In this document: one piece after another, positions 11,606-26,081 of the stretch
Numbering within the stretch: position 1 is the first letter of the stretch
Layout: every line of letters begins with the position of its first letter
Assembly (NCBI GenBank): GCA_963281255.1
Contig: OY725488.1
Coordinates: forward strand, 6,359,524 to 6,423,523
DNA length: 64,000 bases
Reading direction: 5' to 3'
Source of the DNA: Aphrocallistes beatrix
Taxonomy: Eukaryota; Porifera; Hexactinellida; Sceptrulophora; Aphrocallistidae
Translations under genes and position numbers: made by a program
Notes under the pieces: model-generated
What the model was told of the DNA's origin: nothing
What the model saw: the letters and a program-made list of their open reading frames with translations, nothing else
Database searches by the model: none

Positions 11606-14600
11606 ATGACTTCATTTGATAATTTTGAAATGGATCAGTTACCCGGTTCAGAAAGCTCAAATTTTAATTTGAAAACGAGAGATACTTCAATTTCAGATTC
11701 TATTCAGAGCTCACACAACTCTCTTGCAGGTTCAGTCGGTAAGACTCGTAATCTAATGATTATAAATAATTTGTAGCATTTTTGATGTTTTTGCTGTTTC
11801 TATTATCAAGTTTAATTCGCAAAATACTTTTTTTAGAGGTGTAAGTTTGCATTACATTGTGTTGAACCTAATTCTCCAAATTTTTATACTAAATAATACA
11901 TTTTTGACTCTCTCTGAAGCCGATAAGTCGATATCGATTTAAGATTTCCAATTAGGTCAAGCTCGAACATAAACATTACTCCATCTAGCAACGGAATTCT
12001 ACCAACGGAATGCATTCATATGGGTACATTTCAATGCGAAATCTAATATTGAAATTGTTTCTATAGCAACTAATATGACTTGTAAGTATTTCCGAGAGGA
12101 ATTGCATGGTTAGTTGAAAATGAAAACTATATAGCAACAAGCCATTCAATTAGCTATGCGTTTTATTATTAGCTATTGAAACCATTGACACTTTTGTTTC
12201 GCATTCTACATGCCAATGTATCTGTAGCAGTGTTAAAAATAGATGCATTTAATTAATTAGTCCAAATGCGTACTTACGTTTATTGCGCCAGCACATAAGA
12301 ATAGGTCTGCATCTTTATTGATTTCTTGTACCATCGCTATGCTCCTATTTATAAGGATTTGGGGGAGAAAGTATTAATCATAGTAGTACGTATACATTGA
12401 GTAATTTTAAATTTACTTATGTACTAAGAATGTATCAAAGGAGAAGAAGCGATATTATTTTCTCGTCAGTATCTTACTATTCAACTCGTTTCTCGCTCTA
12501 TCATCTCACTCTATCGCAACAATAGCCGACTTATTACACTATAATTTTTTTACAATTCCTTTATTTTAGTTTCACGATAGCGTTTATCGCTTTTTGTTTA
12601 TATTTATAAGCGTATTATTTTATTTCCTTTGTAAATCGATCCCAAAAGAAATGCTATGATGCCAGCGAGCAATGAGAAGCATTGTTATAGCAGTGAGAAT
12701 TTTAGCACATCTCCTTTGGGGATTATCTCTTTATTATAAAATGTGTAATTTAGTCATTCTATTAGTTAAAATTATACTTGCTTTTTCTTGATTTCGCCAC
12801 CACCAATTTACCAATTTACGCCATCCTAAATAAGCATTTCACAATTATTATATTTTCTTCATTTCATCTCATTTGTCGACTATACTAAATTTTGTACAGT
12901 GTGGTCACTTCTTCCCGGCTACTGCATTCCTTGTCTAAATGAGTCAACGAATTGATTATAGCTGAAACACCTTTAAATAAACGAACTCTCCCTGCGAAAA
13001 TTTATAGAGAGGCGAGGTCATTTTGCGCATATATCCTGGGAGGAGGGGAAGTGGTACTCCGGGGTGTTCACTCCCTATATGAAACACTGGTAATGCTTTA
13101 CCCAAACCTAATTGTTTCTCATATTTGAATTCACTTGATAGACCGTTGATTTCTAAGCACTCTTCGCGAAGAAAATAATTTTTCTAACATTTACGCTCTG
13201 CATCAATTTACAATTATATGGGCGTACTTCACAGTTGTTAGTCAATCTACTCGCAATTGTTAAGAAAAACTAATATCTTCACGCTCTGTGCAGTTTGATC
13301 ATGCAGTAATTAATAATTAATATAAATTAGTTGCACGTAACTGCGTATCGTCTATTCTTGATAAACATGTGCATTGTTATTTTGTGCCAGATGACTGTTG
13401 CAAGCTTTCGTCATGTACTGATAATTAATTACGTTTATTAAAGTATGTTTGGCTGTATTATTCAATTATAATTGCAGTTAATCTGAGGCTTCCTTTGCAT
13501 TTGCATTAACCTAAAGCCATGTATACATGAATGCCTCAGTTATTACGATCGATGGAAATATTTTTTTTGTCGGCTCAATCTTAAAATTACGTATATGCTA
13601 ATTATTTTACATTGAAGTTACAGCTAACGCGATTATTTCGCTTTTCAATTATCACTCTGCATAAAAGTGGGCGGATATGGCTAAACTAAATCCCATAGCT
13701 CTGTTGAGATACTTTATGAATCAAACTGCTATTCGCTTTATAGATGAAGGTAATGCAGCCCCTATCAAATCCTCCGATAGCAATGTCTCATTCGTTTATA
13801 TGTTCCTCATAGTTCATGAAAGTAGTTTTCGGGGCAACCCAGTAACCCGATGATAATTTAAATTTTAATCTACTGATGTGTTATGTAATTAAAGTAGTGG
13901 CTACCATGAAAAATTGAACTTTTGATTATGACTGCTGCTTTCTTTCCTTCTTTCTTTGATAAAAAAAGCAGTAATTAATGGTGATTTGCCCGATCAAATA
14001 CTAATGGATAATTTTTATCATGTTCGTCTATCTTTTGACTAGAAATAAAATTGGAGAATGCTTGTACAATCTACCTATCATACTTATATATATATTGATT
14101 TATGTTTTCATTATAACTGTAATATCATAGGACCAGATGTTAGATCCGAATTCCCATTTACAGAATTAATTTTATCTCCAATTTAGAATCGCTCACCTCC
14201 CCAACCGGTTATCCCATTGGGATATCAGTCATCCCTGAAGACAGCATGGCTAGTCTCAGCATCGCGGCTTCACAGCAGGCTCACCAGTCCAGCATTATCG
14301 CCTACACGACAGCCAAGCAATACGACCACACAAAGCTGTCCAATGCTCCAGGCCCGACCTCGACTCTGATAGAACTACCAAAAAAAGTGCTGATCTCAAA
14401 AGATGACCCAGTCCAGCTGAACAATGCGCCGATGATGAATAATTCGCACCAAGTCATTCAGATCATACAGGCGCCTAAGGACATCTCTGCACTGACCGCT
14501 CCTCACTCACAGTCCTCTGGGATTCCAATCTTAATGCAATCAACAAATCCAGTAAACAACAACAACTCCAGTAACATTGGGCAGCAAGCAGTTACGAAAT

Positions 14601-17600
14601 ATATAGAAACATATAGCAACCCATCTTCTATTCTTTTTCCTAACCCGAAGACCTCTGCACCAACACACCCACACTTGATCCCTTTATACCCGGGCAATAA
14701 GATGAGCATGGCTCCTCCTCCTTCTCCTCCTCACCCCAAAGTTCTCCAGCCACAAGAGCAAGCACGGATACTCCTCCCATCCCAGCCACCCACAGTTCCC
14801 CCCGGGGCTCCGGAAGGGTACCAGATCCTGCAGGCCATCCCTACGTCCGGACAACTCAGCCAAGACATGTCTCCTGTGCAGCAGTTAGTTATAGCATCAT
14901 CTCCAGAGGTCTCGTATGCCCAATGCAATGGGAACTTTCAATACTCAATAATCACTGCCCCTACTGTTGCCCACCCCACGTATAAGCCGCTCTCTCCTCC
15001 TAAACAAGTTCGAACACACAAACACCTCCAGCACTACCCATCCAATACGAGGCCTCAACAAACCCAGATTAAAGTGGAGCCTCTCTACCCACCTCATCAT
15101 GTCCAGCTGATCGGAAATCCCGACCAGACATCCCAACCCCCTCTCCCTCCCCCTTCCCATGAGACTGATCACCACCGCTCCGAGTCCTCTAGCTCTGGGC
15201 CCGGTTTCCCTAGAAAACGGAAGACGGACTTCCCTCGCAAGATCGTGCAGGATAATCCTAAGATAAAGAAGGAGCGCCCAGAGCCTGGAGAGGAAATGGA
15301 CACCGGTTTTGCGGATGCGGAAGAAACCGGTGAAGAGTTCTGCAGATCTCCGTTTGGAACAGACGAGATGGAGTACTCTCTCAACTCTGACCCCAGCCAC
15401 TCAATTCCCTCCTCCACGCTGGAACCTCACGTCTTTCCGAGCATCATGCTAGCAGAGGGCAGCAAGGTGACCTTCACGAAGTGGAACGAGTACTGCCAGA
15501 TGACGGGATCCCTGCCCGCGCCGTACGCACTGCTGAACCAGAACAACAGCCTCGTGCCCGAGAGCAACCTCTTCCAAGTCGGAGTCAACCTGGAGATCCT
15601 AGACTGGGCAGCGGACAAACACTTTGCGGTTCGATTAGTCACAGTTTCGAAGATACAAGGCAGCCGTCTCAGACTGGAGCTGATAGCCAGCAAGGGGAAG
15701 CTTCCCATCTGGACAACGATTGACTCCTACCGCCTTCACTACCTGGGCTGGGGCTTTGAGCGTGGCCTCGTCTACCTACCTCCGGACGACCTCAAACCTG
15801 ACATCAACTGGGCCGAGTACATCCGAGAACTGATAGCAACGCAGGACAATTCTAACATCGACATGTTCCGCCCATCCTTTGATCAGGAAATGAACGTCTA
15901 CTTCACGCTATTCCGGCCTGGGATGCTCCTTGAAGCTGCGATGGATCCACTCAATAGGGACGTGATCAGTGTGTGCGTAGTCAAGAGATGTTCTGGTAAG
16001 TAACGTTAAGTTGAGAATGTATCAGTTTATTCGCAACTTTATTCGCACTAATTATGCAACTATCAAACAATTATAAAATGTGTTAACTTTTTACAATGTT
16101 AGTAGATTAGTATATGAAACTCAGTCTAGCTTGTGTACTGATTAGACGATTTTCTCTAAATTAGTGGTTTCGTACTATTCACACTAATGAGTTTATCATC
16201 CATTAATTTCCGCGTAGGCCAGACTGTACTGCTTTATGAACAGAACGAAGATGAGCTCAGTGAATTTTCGCGTTTCTACCAAGAATTTTCGGTTGACTCT
16301 CCTTACATCCGCGCGCTTGGGTGGGCGAACAAACATCACAAACAACTTCGACCATCCAAAGAGTCGAGCAATAGTAAAGATTGGCCACAGCTACTCGCGA
16401 AGATAATCATCCATAAAAACAGACTCCCTGTTCCCCTCGAGGCTTTCAATCGCACCAGCGGCTTCTATCCCGGAATGAAACTGGAGGCTGTGGATTGGAG
16501 AACCCCAGAGATTGTACGCGTGGCCACTGTGATCGCAGTCAACGACAAGCAAAAGATCAAAGTGCATTATGACGGATTTTCGAATGAGATGGATTACTGG
16601 TTCGACGCGGATGGAAAGGACATATTTCCACCGGGATACTGCGACACTACCGGGCATCCACTCGAAAAACCGGAAGAACTAGACATCTCTCAAGCAGCTC
16701 CAGTTTTTCTCTGCCAGATGGAGTCAGCCAATCTGCCCTCTACTCAGGTAATCCCGTCTACTGACATCCTCTCACGGATTCCAACTGCCAGCAATGAGTC
16801 TCCCACAAGAGATGAGGTCACTCCTCCTCCCAACCCCCAATTCAGACAGGAGGTACTGCAGGCCAAAGTCACAGTCACTCTGCAAATCTCACACGCCAGT
16901 TCTCATGGAGCTTTCCTCAAGCCTGAACTTGTCAAGCAAATTCCAGAGGAAATCGGTCCTGTTACTCCAGTACAGGCACAAGTCGCACTCCTCTCCTACC
17001 TCCTAGACGCCAGTACCAACCGACAGCAGCTCTGGGATCAGATCGACGACTGCCCCGGCCCAAATGCACTCATAATCCGTTTTGAACCGAACTCCAGTAA
17101 CTGCAAGTATATCCCCAACATCGAGTCACTCCTCGAACTTTTTAACTTCCTTAATCGACTTCGCGAAAAGCTCGATTTCGGGCCTGATTTCATTCGTATT
17201 TGCACTCCCCCTGCTACCCACGAGGTGCATCAGCCAGAGAAAATCCCCTCCTCGATCCCTCCCCTTACCCTCCCACAGTCGAATAACGTGATGTCCTCCA
17301 TCCCTCCGCTGCCTGTCATGAACCAGGTTATGAGCGTTCATGTCCCCATCGTCTCATCGAGACATAGTGTAGTACGTCCTCCGCCTTCTCCTAAACTCGA
17401 CAACACTTCTTCGATACTTTTGCATTCACCTCCCCAAAACATTCCAAATACTTCGTCATCAAGGGCACCAATGTTCCAAACCAAGCAGAAGCGACCACAA
17501 TACCAACTTCCAACAGTTAATAGCACTAGGCCAGTTCTGCAAGTCATACCCAACACTCATGCCAATATTCCTCTCAGTACCCACCCGATCAATGCCATGA

Positions 17601-17929
17601 GCATCCTCCCTCCTCCATCCAACTACACGAACGGAAATTCACACCCTCATCCTCAAGTCTTCAAACTACCATATCCCAACCCAATCAGCTGGAATGTAGA
17701 CCAAGTGTGTGAATTTATTCGCAACATAGACCATGCTAACATGGGGGAAATCGTGGAGAAGTTTAAGGAACAAAAGATAGATGGTACGTGTCTAGTTGAA
17801 CTAAAAGTAGATTTACTCGTCAAATATCTGAATATTGAACTTGGTCCAGCTATGAAGATTATTAAGAGCATCCAACAGTTGGTCCCGCCTTCTTTTCAGA
17901 TAAGAGGAGATGTTTCACCATCGAAGTAA
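11606..17929 (+). CDS. SFMBT: SFMBT/SCM-like Polycomb-group protein: three MBT repeats, SLED, SAM
   Basis: Three coding exons, 11606-11738, 14187-15995 and 16218-17929, splice in phase to 1217 residues. The first intron is 2.4 kb, far longer than most here. After a long Pro/Gln/Ser-rich, probably disordered N-terminus come three MBT repeats (about 470-575, 580-700, 702-797). The third has the best ligand pocket (LEAVD, then DGFSNEMDYWFDADGKD and PPGYC), which in the family binds methyl-lysine. A SLED-like DNA-binding domain follows (about 862-972, KPELVKQIPEEIGP) and a C-terminal SAM domain (about 1137-1205, WNVDQVCEFI), used for polymer or partner contacts. SCM has two MBT repeats and SFMBT four; three with SLED and SAM is intermediate, so orthology is open. 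L3MBTL has three but lacks SLED. The Met at 11606 follows an acceptor-like CCAG, so an untranslated exon probably precedes it. Confidence 0.85.
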
Positions 17930-20253
17930 TTCATTTCACCAAACCTCTCTTAGAATATTTCACGCAAATTTGAGTATTTTCACTCTTTCAATTCGCTTCA
18001 ATTGAATTATTGAAACTTCGATTCAATTAATTTGTCAAGTTTCGCACACTCTTGATTTGTAAATATGGGCATGCTTTCAAATGACAATTTTCTTTGATTG
18101 TTTCGTTATTGAGTTAACAGAGCTGTTGTTTACAATAATTTAGATTGAATATATTTAATTGAATTTTGCGCTATTATTGTATTGATGATATTATAGATTG
18201 CTAAGGTTCCGCCTACGAAAACTGGATTGATTCACTTTTTTGCAATCTGACAATTTAAATGTTTCACAACACCTGCTGAATTGCTACATTGCACCACTGA
18301 GCCATTGTGAAGAGGGTTGCCTCCTGCAGTATACGAAAATATGCCTCCTCGTACATCGTAACTTGCATTAGAAAGTAATCTCCGTTGTATATCGTTATAC
18401 GATTAGGAGGTGCCTAGTAAGGTCAAATTTCTTCAGAATTCACCCGCATGTAACTAGATCAGTCTTGTGTCATGCATGCGAGCCTAGAACCATCTTTATG
18501 ACAAGCCCATTTCCGTGAACTTCTTGGACTTTTGCTCTTGAAAGTTTCACAAATATCCCCAGCGAAATGCTTGTACAGGGATCTTCGAAGTGTGAGTGCA
18601 TTCCATTCACTTTTCAAGATATTATTATGCTATTTTTAATTGCACATGATCCGGCGTCGGTTTTAAAATATCTGCGATGATACCGCCTATGTGTCGCTCC
18701 TCCCCTTTTGCATATTATGGAAATTAATTGATGTTAATTTAGAAACTAGCGTGTTTCATTACGAGGGGCGGACACCAACGGAGTCAGTGATATTGATGCA
18801 ATGATCATGTTGCCTACGCAAAATCAAGGAACAGATTGTCTAACTCTAATAGTTACTTTTCGTTTCCCTGCCTCACTCATCGCAAACTGCAGTCATTCAG
18901 TATTTAGTTTAGGTTTCAGATAATTTTATGCAAAACGAGAGTTGGGATGCTTAAGAGGGAGAGAAATACTGCGATTTAAGATGTGTCTTCATATCCGAGA
19001 TTCAGTATTGGCAGCTGCATAGCAATTGTGTTGGGGAAATAGTAGAGTAATATTTAAACAAATTCAAACCTTTTCTCCTCCGAATAGTATTTTAATCTGA
19101 TTATTAAACACGATCACCCCAACACTATCCTCCTTCCATACATTAACACCGCTCCTTTGTTTCTTAAGTTCCATTACCTCCATTACTATCTTCGTAGGAA
19201 TTAACAATGTTGAGTCGACTAAGTGGAAAGAATTTGCAGTCGCTAAATTGGATATTAACATTAACATCACAAGATCCATAATTATACTCCACAAAATTTG
19301 ACAAATATTGATTGAGTGAGCTTAGCATAGTCATTGTTCCTCACTTACTCCGATATCTAGCCAATATTAGTCCAATAGTATTCGAGATTTATAATACCCT
19401 CTTGCTAATTGGATTGATGCCCACCAACCGTTTCACAACCCGTGTGTGCAGATATTCTCCGAGTAATGCAATATAAACAAAATTCAATGAGTAGTAATGA
19501 AGTATAAACAAGTTCGAATCGTCTAGATTTGTAATAAGTGGGCTAATTAGCCTGATTTACTCAGCTTAGACCTACAAGCACGCACAGCTAGTTATTATCA
19601 TGCCAGTTTAATCTCTACTCCATTAAACCAGCGAAAGGTCATGTCATTAGTGACTTCATCCTCACAGTTAGGTCTTGTAATACTTCGTATTTAGTAATCT
19701 AACTCAATAATTTTCGAGTAGAAGTATGAGTTTATGCAGCTAGCCCACTCTTCCGTTTAGGTTTCTAATTATCTAGAAATATCCTCACCTGGTATCTGTT
19801 TTTCCGTGTTGCTGTTTTGTTTAAAACCGCTTCAAGTTGACGAAAATCACACATACTTATGTAATACGAAATGAACACAGTGATGTGGTAGAACTCTGAA
19901 ATTTACATTCAGACATATTGTTATAGTATTGTACGTAGGGTACTCAGCCATTTAATCTTCACAATAAAATGTTAATTTCGCTCTTACTCTCTTTGTTCCC
20001 AAAAAATTAATTTGTTCGCACATATCTATGTAGTAGTAAGTTAAGCCACGAAAATCATGTCCTAAATAACCTTTTGCTCGGTATACAAATACAATTAATA
20101 CCTGTCTGCGTATATCGTAGCAAATTACCATATGGGACTAAAAATCCTGAAATTTATGTCCCCTCCCTCTCCTTGTGCGGATTTAAACTTTTAAAAGTCG
20201 CAAAGAATAACTAACTAAGCAGTTATTAACTACCATAGCAACGGTTGGTTGGT
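17930..20253. other. intergenic region
   Basis: 2.3 kb of AT-rich sequence between the SFMBT-like gene and PSMC6. Apart from one weak secreted-peptide-like frame on the minus strand (19064-19279) nothing is recognised. Confidence 0.6.
19064..19279 (-). CDS. weak candidate small secreted peptide
   Basis: A 71-codon frame whose first 17 residues (MDLVMLMLISNLATANS) look like a cleavable signal peptide, followed by a short polar sequence. No homolog comes to mind, codon use resembles the AT-rich surroundings, and there is no flanking splice signal that forces a model. Could be chance. Confidence 0.18.
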   Translation of the reverse strand: MDLVMLMLISNLATANSFHLVDSTLLIPTKIVMEVMELKKQRSGVNVWKEDSVGVIVFNNQIKILFGGEKV

Positions 20254-21830
<1,577 letters not shown>

Positions 21831-22099
21831 CAAGTATAGCAATTAGAATTCTATATTAGTTACGATATGTTGATGTTCAAACGGTAGCTGTTATGCACAA
21901 TGAGTTTGTGTGGGTAGTTCATATAATGGTAATTCTATACTTGAATGTACTTAAGCAAATACTAGTAGAACTAAATATATCATTAATGGGTGTTAGAAAA
22001 TGGCCCTTTGAAGATGTATTATTTAAAATTAGATATAGTATGTACGGCATTTGAAATTTAACGAATTGTAGTTAAATATAATGTGTAAACCTCATGCAG

Positions 22100-22195
22100 A
22101 TCTTCATAATAGTATTTAGAAATCAGAATCCCATTTGCACATAACTAAATGTTCCTATTAGTTGCAAATGAGATTCTGATTTCTAAAATTATGAA
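22100..22195. repeat. imperfect hairpin downstream of PSMC6
   Basis: Arms around TTTAGAAATCAGAATC and GATTCTGATTTCTAAA are inverted copies, with the pairing extending on both sides (TTCATAAT outside, CATTTGCA inside). A small fold-back element or 3' flank stem-loop. Confidence 0.65.
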
Positions 22196-22277
22196 TTAGC
22201 TCATACCTAAAGAGCAAATTTCGGCCATAACTGCCATTATGCGAGATCGAATGTTAGAATGACAGCTTTATAACAAC

Positions 22278-22655
22278 CAGGGATGCCAATCCAAACCAAT
22301 CGAGACAATCATTGACTGTCGATTGGTTATTAATAGACGAATTATCGATATTTTCGTTAATATGTAATTATTTCTATTTGCACATTTTTAAAATAATAAA
22401 TATGATGAATATAAATAAAAAACACGTTAAAAATTGATAAAATAAACCAATGAAAGAATTACTACAAAATGCCAAGAAACTAGAGATAAAAACGATCGGG
22501 AAAATTGAAAAAAAATCGGAAAATATCGATGAAACAATCTATTAATATCGATAAATATTGATAAATACTGATATCCAACCGATGATTGTTGTCGATTGTC
22601 AATAAATATGATCGATTGTCAAAACTTTATCGATTGGATTGGGTTAGCATCCCTG
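22278..22655. mobile_element. hAT-like MITE
   Basis: Ends CAGGGATGCCAATCC and (inward from the right) CAGGGATGCTAACCC. Flanking octamers ATAACAAC and TTAATAAC agree at six of eight bases, a decayed target duplication. The interior is AT-rich with repeated ATCGAT-type words. Confidence 0.65.
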
Positions 22656-22760
22656 TTAATAACATCCCCTACATGATGTTACAACATAAACGATTAATGA
22701 TCATGGCGCATCAATAATCAAATGAATTACTAATATGCTACGACTATTAAAATGGACGCC

Positions 22761-22794
22761 CATACATACATACATAATAATAATAATAATAATA
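22761..22794. repeat. microsatellite (CATA)n then (TAA)n
   Basis: About four CATA units run directly into about six TAA units. Confidence 0.9.
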
Positions 22795-22905
22795 TCCAGT
22801 GCATTGATTATTCTATGTTTGTCGAAAGTGCTTCCAATCAAGGATAATGGTGTCATTGTCACCTTTCTTTTATTCCGAATTTAATATATGTATTCATTGA
22901 ATTCA

Positions 22906-22988
22906 GAGGCGGGCGACTCTGAATTCTCTGATATCCCAGGCCGCAGGGCGTTCGCTAGTCGCGCTAAGCAAGTGCGCGAAGCACGCAT
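22906..22988 (-). repeat. GC-rich dispersed repeat, copy 1 (inverted)
   Basis: A GC-rich island in AT-rich DNA. Read on the minus strand it contains GCGTGCTTCGCGCACTTGCTTAG, whose first part (GTGCTTCGCGCACTTGCTT) resembles the copies at 25.70 and 27.47 kb. It is bordered by a palindrome of GAATTCAGAG and CTCTGAATTC. Confidence 0.55.
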
Positions 22989-24779
22989 GTATTTATTATT
23001 TTATCAAATTTGTTAAAATACGTAAAGTTACGATAAATACTACAAAATATTTTGATGATGTCTATGAATTTCCAAATTTTTTACTTTCCAAGTAGTACTG
23101 AATTTTTGAAAAAAATTAAATATTAATCATGAATTCATCAGTCTACATGTGTGCAATTACAGTGGCTGTCACACGAACTTTTCATCAAAATTATGTATTG
23201 TATTTAAAAGCCATAGATTTAATAATTAATTTTCTATTCTTCGTTTGTGATCGATATAGATTAATCTATACATTTGAATTGGCTAATCATCTGTACGATG
23301 TTTAGACTTAAGCTAATCTCCGTTCCTTATGTTTAGAGTTAGAATATACACGATCTATTATCAATAAGAATATGCTATGATCAGCATATATTCATCTTCC
23401 CTGCTCCTATTGCTTCATCAACTCTAGACATACCTAGAAACACTAACTAACATCCGTTTTTTTTAATATACCAATAGAGTCCTTTGATCCTGCATTAAGT
23501 TAATGGTGGACTCCAACCCAACTCTCCCTCGTGTCTAAATCCAATTTTAAATTATCAATGTTAACTGACATTCAATATTCGAATTTAATAATAAGGGAAT
23601 TTAATCTTACTATCTAACCATTATCGTCATTGTTTTGAGTTCATAGCTGAGCCGAATATGCGATAAGCTCTATTCTCCGTAAGATAATCAACTGGAGAAT
23701 TTAATCACCCTAATTTTCATGTATTCTACCCTAAAATATAGCTTAAGGAGGAATCTGCTCGCAGGATTATCTGTTGAGCCCTTCGTTTGGTACAGGTGGA
23801 TTTCCCCTATGCAGAATAACAGGAGGCATACTTATATTACACCGAAGGGTTGATTTCGTTCTCCAAAAGTAGGAAATTCCAGTTTCATGAAATGAGTTAT
23901 CACATTATTAATTGAACTCTCCGTCGTGGTTAATTTGTCAATTACAACAACGTGCTTAACTCTTTACAGTTATAACGAATTTTGTCCCCAGTTCAGTGGA
24001 GATGTTTAAAATCACTCGGTCATACGATAACGATATTACACAGTTCATTTAGTAAATATATATTTCAATATTACTCGAAACCTTACGTAGTAGAGACAGA
24101 ATGATTGCATTTTCTCTACCGGGCATATTTGGATGCACAAAAATGACGACAATCGCCCACACTCCTACCTACCGAACCACCATTTTACCTGTATAAATCC
24201 TCACTTTAATAAAGAGATGTTCTGTTACCAGGGACAAAAACACTGTACACTACTATGACTAATGTTAAGCACTTAATCGATTGATTATTAGCACAACATA
24301 GAGGAATGACTGGGATATTTATTTTTTAGTATTCTAACATAACTATAGCCATACACAAATAATTTATCACATAATTCTGAATAGAATATTGGACTGAATT
24401 CCGAGAATATTTTATAACCAATTAAGGATTCTAATCGCTTTAGAATTTTTGTGATGCTTTTTTTAATTGTTGCTCATTAATTTAAAAAGCTTCCCTAATA
24501 AAGAAAACGATCGTCATTACTATGGTCACTTGAGTTGCGGGCTATCGTATAGAATAATAATATTATTGATCTACTTGCATTAATAAGTGTTGTGTAACTC
24601 ATTCTTTTCACAAAAATTGAGATAGTATAGAGGTTGAACAATGCATGGCTTTTGTACTTTTAACATTAATTCTTAAAGAATAATGGCTGCTTGATTAGCA
24701 AAGAAGCAGTTATGGATCAATTAATTTAATTTGGGTTCTAATTGTTATACTAACAGATTTAGTTAAATGTTTACCAAAA

Positions 24780-24960
24780 TGTGTTATAACCAACAAAATT
24801 TGTGAAATCACTAACAAGTCACTCTACCAAAATTAGTGAAACGTCTAAAAAATTAACGAAAATACTTACAAAATTAATGAAAAGAATAACAAAAATTAAT
24901 GAAAACTCTCACAAAATTTGTCAGAAAAGAAGTCTAACAAAATTGATACCAGTATTACTA
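24780..24960. repeat. degenerate short-period repeat
   Basis: Loose tandem copies of a word like ACAAAATTAGTGAAAA, spaced by roughly 20-25 bp. The resulting Lys/Thr/Ile-rich frame is an artefact of the repeat. Confidence 0.5.
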
Positions 24961-25072
24961 AATTGTTCGACTTACATTAGTGTTTAGATAAATCCAATTT
25001 GTTTGTAAGAACTGGTAGGGCATTCGGCATAAATCCATTCCACCAATACATTTTGGATATGGGACATCCGAA

Positions 25073-25505
25073 ATGCGGCAATTGAGTGAACTCCACTCCA
25101 GATTGAAATTTTCATTACAAAGTTACCATCGAGAAGCTTCACTGTCTAGTATCATAGATAAGATTTTATCTAAAGAATTTAACGTTTGTAATAAACCTCC
25201 GAAATCCACCGATCCAATATCAGAACAAAATTCCCCCGATGATGCCGCATGTCGAGAATTCAGCTGTGTCTATGTAGAGTGGTAAAGTACACTAATATAC
25301 ACATCTAACTATAAAACCTCGCTTGTCTAAACGTGATTTTGACTTAAAATGACATTGAAGCAAGCATTCAGTGGTGTGTATACATTTACAGGAAGAGGGA
25401 ATTTATCGCAAGCGGCTAGAATCTCTTGCCAAACAAACAAATGACCACTGGGAAAGTTTTGATGACTCCTTGATGGAGACCTACGGCGCTCAAGGATTTG
25501 AATGA
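25073..25505 (+). CDS. candidate two-exon small gene, unrecognised
   Basis: A first exon starting ATG at 25073 (MRQLSELHSRLKF) and a second at 25392-25505 behind a good acceptor (CATTTACAG) ending in TGA. The second exon reads as a natural amphipathic helix (IYRKRLESLAKQTNDHWESF) ending YGAQGFE. Joining in frame needs the donor at 25274 (TAT followed by GTAGAG), giving 104 residues. A stronger donor (GTAAAG at 25282) puts the second exon out of frame and stops after nine codons, so the join is uncertain. The predicted protein would be a small helical, possibly coiled-coil protein. Family not recognised. Confidence 0.35.
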
Positions 25506-25701
25506 GCTAACACCTTCGTTTGGTAGGATATTAACCAGTGACTCTTACGAATACCCAAAATTCTAGTTGATAATATTGGATGGTTTTAGAATGTCAAAAT
25601 ACCTTATTCAAGGTTTTTTAAACTTTTCCTAATTTTTCCGAAATCCTTTGAACCAAAATGATTTCCTCCAATATTAACTTCTCGTTCAATTATATATTTC
25701 A

Positions 25702-25770
25702 CAAGCGCGCTTCGCTTGCTTGCGCTGCGCGGCTGGCGAACACAAAGTGTCCATCAGAGGCGTCCTTTGG
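25702..25770 (+). repeat. GC-rich dispersed repeat, copy 2
   Basis: Begins CAAGCGCGCTTCGCTTGCTT, continues GCGCTGCGCGGC and then GGCGAACAC. Nearly identical for its first 30 bases to the copy at 27469. Confidence 0.8.
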
Positions 25771-26081
25771 ATGCCTAGGCTCACATTGATTAATTATAAG
25801 GGAGATAACATCTCTAAATACGTCTGTCCTACTGTTATAATCGATATCGCACGAAAAATCACCAAATTAGTCAATTTTTAAAATGTTGATGTGTATTGAT
25901 GATGTCATAACAGAGTGATGAGTCATCATTTTTTAATAATGTTTAGTTGTATCATATGTGAGGCATATTAATATACACATTCTGTTAAAATTTCAGCCTT
26001 CTATCACCTAAAATGGCTGAGTTATAGTCGAATAACTGAAATTTCTAATTATAAAAAAGGTTACAATGACGTTATCATTCC

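Noticed and set aside
14945-15400. 151-codon antisense frame inside the SFMBT-like exon
   Set aside because: Shadow of the coding strand; composition (Arg/Gly/Leu) follows from the opposite codons and it has no domain.
19480-19560. Possible tRNA (a GTTCGAATC word near 19511)
   Set aside because: No A box, no acceptor stem pairing and no cloverleaf could be drawn.
24802-24987. Lys/Thr/Ile-rich 61-codon frame
   Set aside because: Produced by a degenerate ACAAAATTA repeat, not a protein.
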